From: Bacteroidota bacterium | GTDB taxonomy: Bacteria; Bacteroidota; Bacteroidia; Bacteroidales; Prolixibacteraceae | NCBI GenBank assembly: GCA_030691295.1 | Contig: JAUYEQ010000035.1 | Span: forward strand, 1-15,813 | DNA length: 15,813 nt | Direction of reading: 5' to 3' | Part shown: positions 13,356 through 15,813 of the stretch, in pieces | How positions within the stretch are numbered: the stretch's first letter is position 1 | Layout: each line of letters begins with the position of its first letter | Notes under the pieces: generated by a model | The model's input: the letters and a program-made list of their open reading frames with translations, nothing else | Databases searched by the model: none | Told to the model about the DNA's origin: nothing | Made by a program: the position numbers and the translations under genes

Positions 13356-15212
13356 TCATTTCAGAAGTTTCTCAAAATCTTCCAATGGCATGATGGACAG
13401 TATCTTCTTTCCCTTTGGCGAAAAATTGGGTGTTTTGCATGCAAACAGGTTATCAATCAATTCGCTTATTTCTGCCGGTTTTAATGCCTGCCCAGATTGT
13501 ATTGAAGAGGCTTGAGCCAGCGACATCGCAACCGTTTCGCGGGCTTTCTCCTGAAGGTTGACCGGCGAATTTTTAAATTCTTCCAGTAAACTTTCAATAA
13601 TCTCGACCGGCGAAGAGGTATGCAACACACCCGGCGTTCCGTTGATAATGAAGCTGTTCTTACCAAAATCGCGGACATCAAAACCCAGGGCTCTCAGTTC
13701 GGGCAGAATACTGGTCAGCAAAGTTGCATCCGAGGCATTCAGCTCAAAGGTTTCCGGGAAAAGCTGTTGCTGACTGGCAACCTCATGGTTTTCAATCACC
13801 TGCATTAACCGTTCGTACAGAATGCGTTCGTGAGCCCGCTTTTGGTCAATCACCATCAAACCCGATTTAACAGGTGTCAGTATGTATTTGTTTTTGAATT
13901 GTACCGAACTCTTTGCAGTTTGCTGTTCTTCTATCCTGAATTGCACCGGTTCATCAGCGGGAGTTTCGGGTTGCGACCCCGAGTACTCGGGGGGTTCAAG
14001 GCCCTTGTAAAGCGATTGCCAACTCGAAAGGTTGGTGCGTTGTGTCGGTGTGGGCGCAAAACTTCGGTCTGTTCCTGAATAATTTTTTGTTGAAGCTGTT
14101 TGTTCAAAAGGATTGTAGGCCGGATTTACTTTTATTTCAGGAGTTTGCACATCAGAGTAATCCCTGAGCGGCATCGGAATATCTACACTTCCGGCCTGAT
14201 CGAAGTCAATGGATGGCACGATGTTGAATTTTCCGAGCGCTTCGCGAACCGAAGCCTGCAGAATTTGCCAGACCGCCTGTTCATTTTCGAATTTGATTTC
14301 TGTTTTGGTCGGATGAATATTTACATCGATGTCGGCAGGGTTCATATCGAAATAAATGAAATACGACGGAATTGCATCAGGAGGCAATATTTTTTCGTAG
14401 GCCTGCATAATGGCGCGGTGAAAATACGGATGTTTGATATACCGCTGGTTGACGAAAAAGAACTGTTCGCCAAACATTTTTCGCGCGTGTTTTGGTTGCC
14501 CGATGAAGCCGCTAATTTTAACCAGTGAAGTTTCAGTTTCGATCGGGATCAGGTTTTGATTGATGTTTTTTCCGAAAATTGAAACGATCCTTACCCTTTT
14601 GTTCGATCCGTTCAATTCATAAATGGCCGATCCGTTGTGGTAAAGCGAAATGGAAATCTCTGAATTGGCAAGTGCAATGCGTTGAATTTCGTTGATGATG
14701 TGTTTCAGCTCAGCCGGGTTCGACTTCAGGAATTTACGCCTTGCCGGAACATTAAAAAACAGGTTTTTTATCTGAAAATTGGTACCGCTGTCGCAACTCA
14801 CAGGTTCCTGGGCAATTATATTTGACCCTGAAATATGAATAAAAGTTCCCAAATCCTGATCGTGTTCTTTGGTCCGAAGTTCAACTTCGGCGATCGCAGC
14901 TATCGAGGCCAGCGCTTCGCCCCTGAAACCCATGGTACGAATGGCAAATATATCGCTGGCCGATTTAATTTTGGAAGTGGCGTGACGCTCGAAAGCCATG
15001 CGCGCATCGGTATCCGACATGCCGCAGCCATTGTCGGTAATCTGAATAAGCGTACGACCCGCATCTTTAATGTTCACCTTAATTTGGGTCGCCCCGGCAT
15101 CAATGGCGTTTTCCACCAATTCTTTCACCACCGAAGCAGGTCTCTGAATGACCTCTCCGGCAGCTATCTGGTTGGCAACCGAGTCTGGAAGTAGTTGAAT
15201 GATATCTGGCAC
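13356..15212 (-). CDS. mutL: DNA mismatch repair protein MutL
   Basis: The protein has 618 residues. The GHKL ATPase half is complete: ELVENAIDAG with Glu31 and Asn35, DNGCGM (60-65), RHATSK (76-81), GFRGEALASI (95-104), FFNVPARRKFL (152-162) and IDVNIHPTK with Lys303. A flexible linker (about 335-430) joins the C-terminal dimerisation domain (about 435-618). MutL couples mismatch recognition by MutS to strand removal. In endonuclease-type MutL the metal site includes DQHAx2Ex4E; here the place reads DQKRAHERILYE (456-467), with Lys458 in the position of the metal-binding His. The end reads ACKTPNFSPKGK and lacks a CPHGRP-type motif. Nicking activity is therefore doubtful. The gene starts 12 nt after a small tail-anchored protein gene. 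Confidence 0.97.
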   Translation of the reverse strand: MPDIIQLLPDSVANQIAAGEVIQRPASVVKELVENAIDAGATQIKVNIKDAGRTLIQITDNGCGMSDTDARMAFERHATSKIKSASDIFAIRTMGFRGEALASIAAIAEVELRTKEHDQDLGTFIHISGSNIIAQEPVSCDSGTNFQIKNLFFNVPARRKFLKSNPAELKHIINEIQRIALANSEISISLYHNGSAIYELNGSNKRVRIVSIFGKNINQNLIPIETETSLVKISGFIGQPKHARKMFGEQFFFVNQRYIKHPYFHRAIMQAYEKILPPDAIPSYFIYFDMNPADIDVNIHPTKTEIKFENEQAVWQILQASVREALGKFNIVPSIDFDQAGSVDIPMPLRDYSDVQTPEIKVNPAYNPFEQTASTKNYSGTDRSFAPTPTQRTNLSSWQSLYKGLEPPEYSGSQPETPADEPVQFRIEEQQTAKSSVQFKNKYILTPVKSGLMVIDQKRAHERILYERLMQVIENHEVASQQQLFPETFELNASDATLLTSILPELRALGFDVRDFGKNSFIINGTPGVLHTSSPVEIIESLLEEFKNSPVNLQEKARETVAMSLAQASSIQSGQALKPAEISELIDNLFACKTPNFSPKGKKILSIMPLEDFEKLLK

Positions 15213-15224
15213 AGAAGTTTTTGG

Positions 15225-15521
15225 CTATTTCAGTAATAAATAAAATAAAGCGGCTAAAAGGATCACAATTACAAGCAAACGCATGTTCGATTTTCTACGG
15301 GCATCGGCAATTGTTTTGCTGTGCGTAAACTTCCCCGAATTCCGGAACTGACCTTTAATTCCTGATCGGTACAACGAACTTATTTCTTCTTCATTGTTCT
15401 GAGCCAGCTCTCGCTTAATCCTTTCCTCACGCTCCTTCATAGCCTCTTTTTGAGGGTCATAGAATCGTGTGGTTATATTAAACTGCTTTGCCCTTGGCAG
15501 ATGCAAAAATTTCATTCCCAT
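15225..15521 (-). CDS. Small basic tail-anchored membrane protein of unknown function
   Basis: This 98-residue protein has a conserved-looking opening (MKFLHLPRAKQFNITTRFYDP, from the second Met), a highly charged helix (PQKEAMKEREERIKRELAQN, about 23-42) that could be a coiled coil, a basic middle and one hydrophobic helix at the very C-terminus (80-97, MRLLVIVILLAALFYLLLK region). It would sit in the inner membrane with its N-terminus in the cytoplasm. I recall similar short proteins next to mutL in Bacteroidota but know no function. Start could be 15521 or the Met at 15515. It ends 12 nt before mutL, implying a shared transcript; a weak -7-like box TAATTTCG (15549-15542) lies just upstream. 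Confidence 0.72.
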   Translation of the reverse strand: MGMKFLHLPRAKQFNITTRFYDPQKEAMKEREERIKRELAQNNEEEISSLYRSGIKGQFRNSGKFTHSKTIADARRKSNMRLLVIVILLAALFYLLLK

Positions 15522-15585
15522 TGTAAATCATTTTAGTAGTGCGAAATTAACAATTCTGATTGACTCTGAAATTTAATTGATACAA

Positions 15586-15813
15586 TTATCTGTGGTCGGA
15601 ATGATTGGTTAAAGTGATGATCTTCGCTCCCAACTGGCAATTCAAACATTTTTTGTGGTCGCAATAGTTATTTTTCAACTGAAGCAAAGCCTGTGTTTCA
15701 AAAGCGGTGCGGCTTTCAATTCCCAGTTCGTTCCATTTCCTGATGACCTGATTTTCTTCCGGAGCCAGCTTTTCCAGCAGAAACAATGCACGGTCTTTCA
15801 TCGCCTGATCGAG
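15586..15813 (-). CDS. C-terminal end of a DUF2851-like protein (partial at right edge)
   Basis: The frame is open to the window edge, so the ATG at 15801 is probably internal: the preceding codons read LDQA. The 75 visible residues include ALFLLEKLAPEENQVIRKWN, then TAFETQALLQLKNNYC and KKCLNCQLG with clustered cysteines. This pattern (SQALL-like segment, YC, RCLxCxIG end) is what I recall from the C-terminus of DUF2851, a family of about 420 residues in Bacteroidota with no established role. Only the last sixth would be in the window, so the assignment is moderate. It ends 64 nt before the small membrane protein gene on the same strand. Confidence 0.68.
   Translation of the reverse strand, partial: LDQAMKDRALFLLEKLAPEENQVIRKWNELGIESRTAFETQALLQLKNNYCDHKKCLNCQLGAKIITLTNHSDHR

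Noticed and set aside
14100..14528. A 142-codon plus-strand frame
   Set aside because: Antisense to the conserved mutL ATPase domain and linker; no protein features of its own.
1..15813. Mobile element, defence island, CRISPR array, tRNA or rRNA
   Set aside because: I looked on both strands and saw no transposase or integrase motif, no regular spacer repeat array and no RNA gene structure; all gene content is core-type.

Overview
The window looks like ordinary core chromosome of a member of the Bacteroidota, most likely Bacteroidales or a relative. Four things point there. Intergenic regions carry the phylum's promoter type (TTG, then about 19-22 nt, then TAnnTTTG). Shine-Dalgarno sequences are scarce. 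The gene set includes families typical of the phylum: DUF4783, a DUF2851-type C-terminus, a long PurF-type amidotransferase, a mutL plus double-rhomboid block and a very large NtrY-like kinase. Base composition also looks even throughout. I see no integrase, transposase, tRNA, rRNA or CRISPR array.

Layout. (1) 1-2103, minus: a secreted SPOR-domain protein whose stop overlaps (ATGA) the start of a long PurF-type amidophosphoribosyltransferase running off the left edge. (2) 2104-2496: a 393-nt non-coding stretch with promoters on both strands, a terminator-like hairpin and a short 7-nt tandem repeat. (3) 2497-4649: an AhpD-like carboxymuconolactone decarboxylase family protein (+), a YjjX-type NTP phosphatase (-, 35-nt tail overlap), a GNAT acetyltransferase (+) and an AlbA_2/Schlafen-type protein with a GTG start (+). 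(4) 4671-9869, minus: a likely operon rlmH - giant sensor kinase - aldo/keto reductase, closed by an intrinsic terminator lying inside the end of the opposing AlbA_2 gene. (5) 9870-10201: a 332-nt divergent region with a back-to-back promoter and a possible 39-codon leader ORF. (6) 10202-11556, plus: DUF4783 secreted protein and YihY/BrkB membrane protein, coupled by TAATG. (7) 11540-15813, minus: DUF2851-type protein (partial), a small tail-anchored protein, mutL, and two rhomboid proteases separated by a perfect REP-like palindrome.

How the genes fit together. Most are housekeeping: nucleotide metabolism and pool cleaning (PurF-type enzyme, YjjX), ribosome maturation (RlmH), mismatch repair (MutL), membrane proteolysis (rhomboids) and envelope functions (SPOR, YihY, DUF4783). 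The sensor kinase has no response regulator beside it, so its partner must be elsewhere.

I do not see a clear new multi-gene system. The points most worth a second look are the substituted metal-binding residue in MutL (DQK instead of DQH), the symmetrical TAnnTTTGCAAAnnTA bidirectional promoter with its possible leader peptide, the palindrome between the rhomboids, and the architecture of the 1221-residue kinase. Family assignments are from motif recognition; no database search was run.
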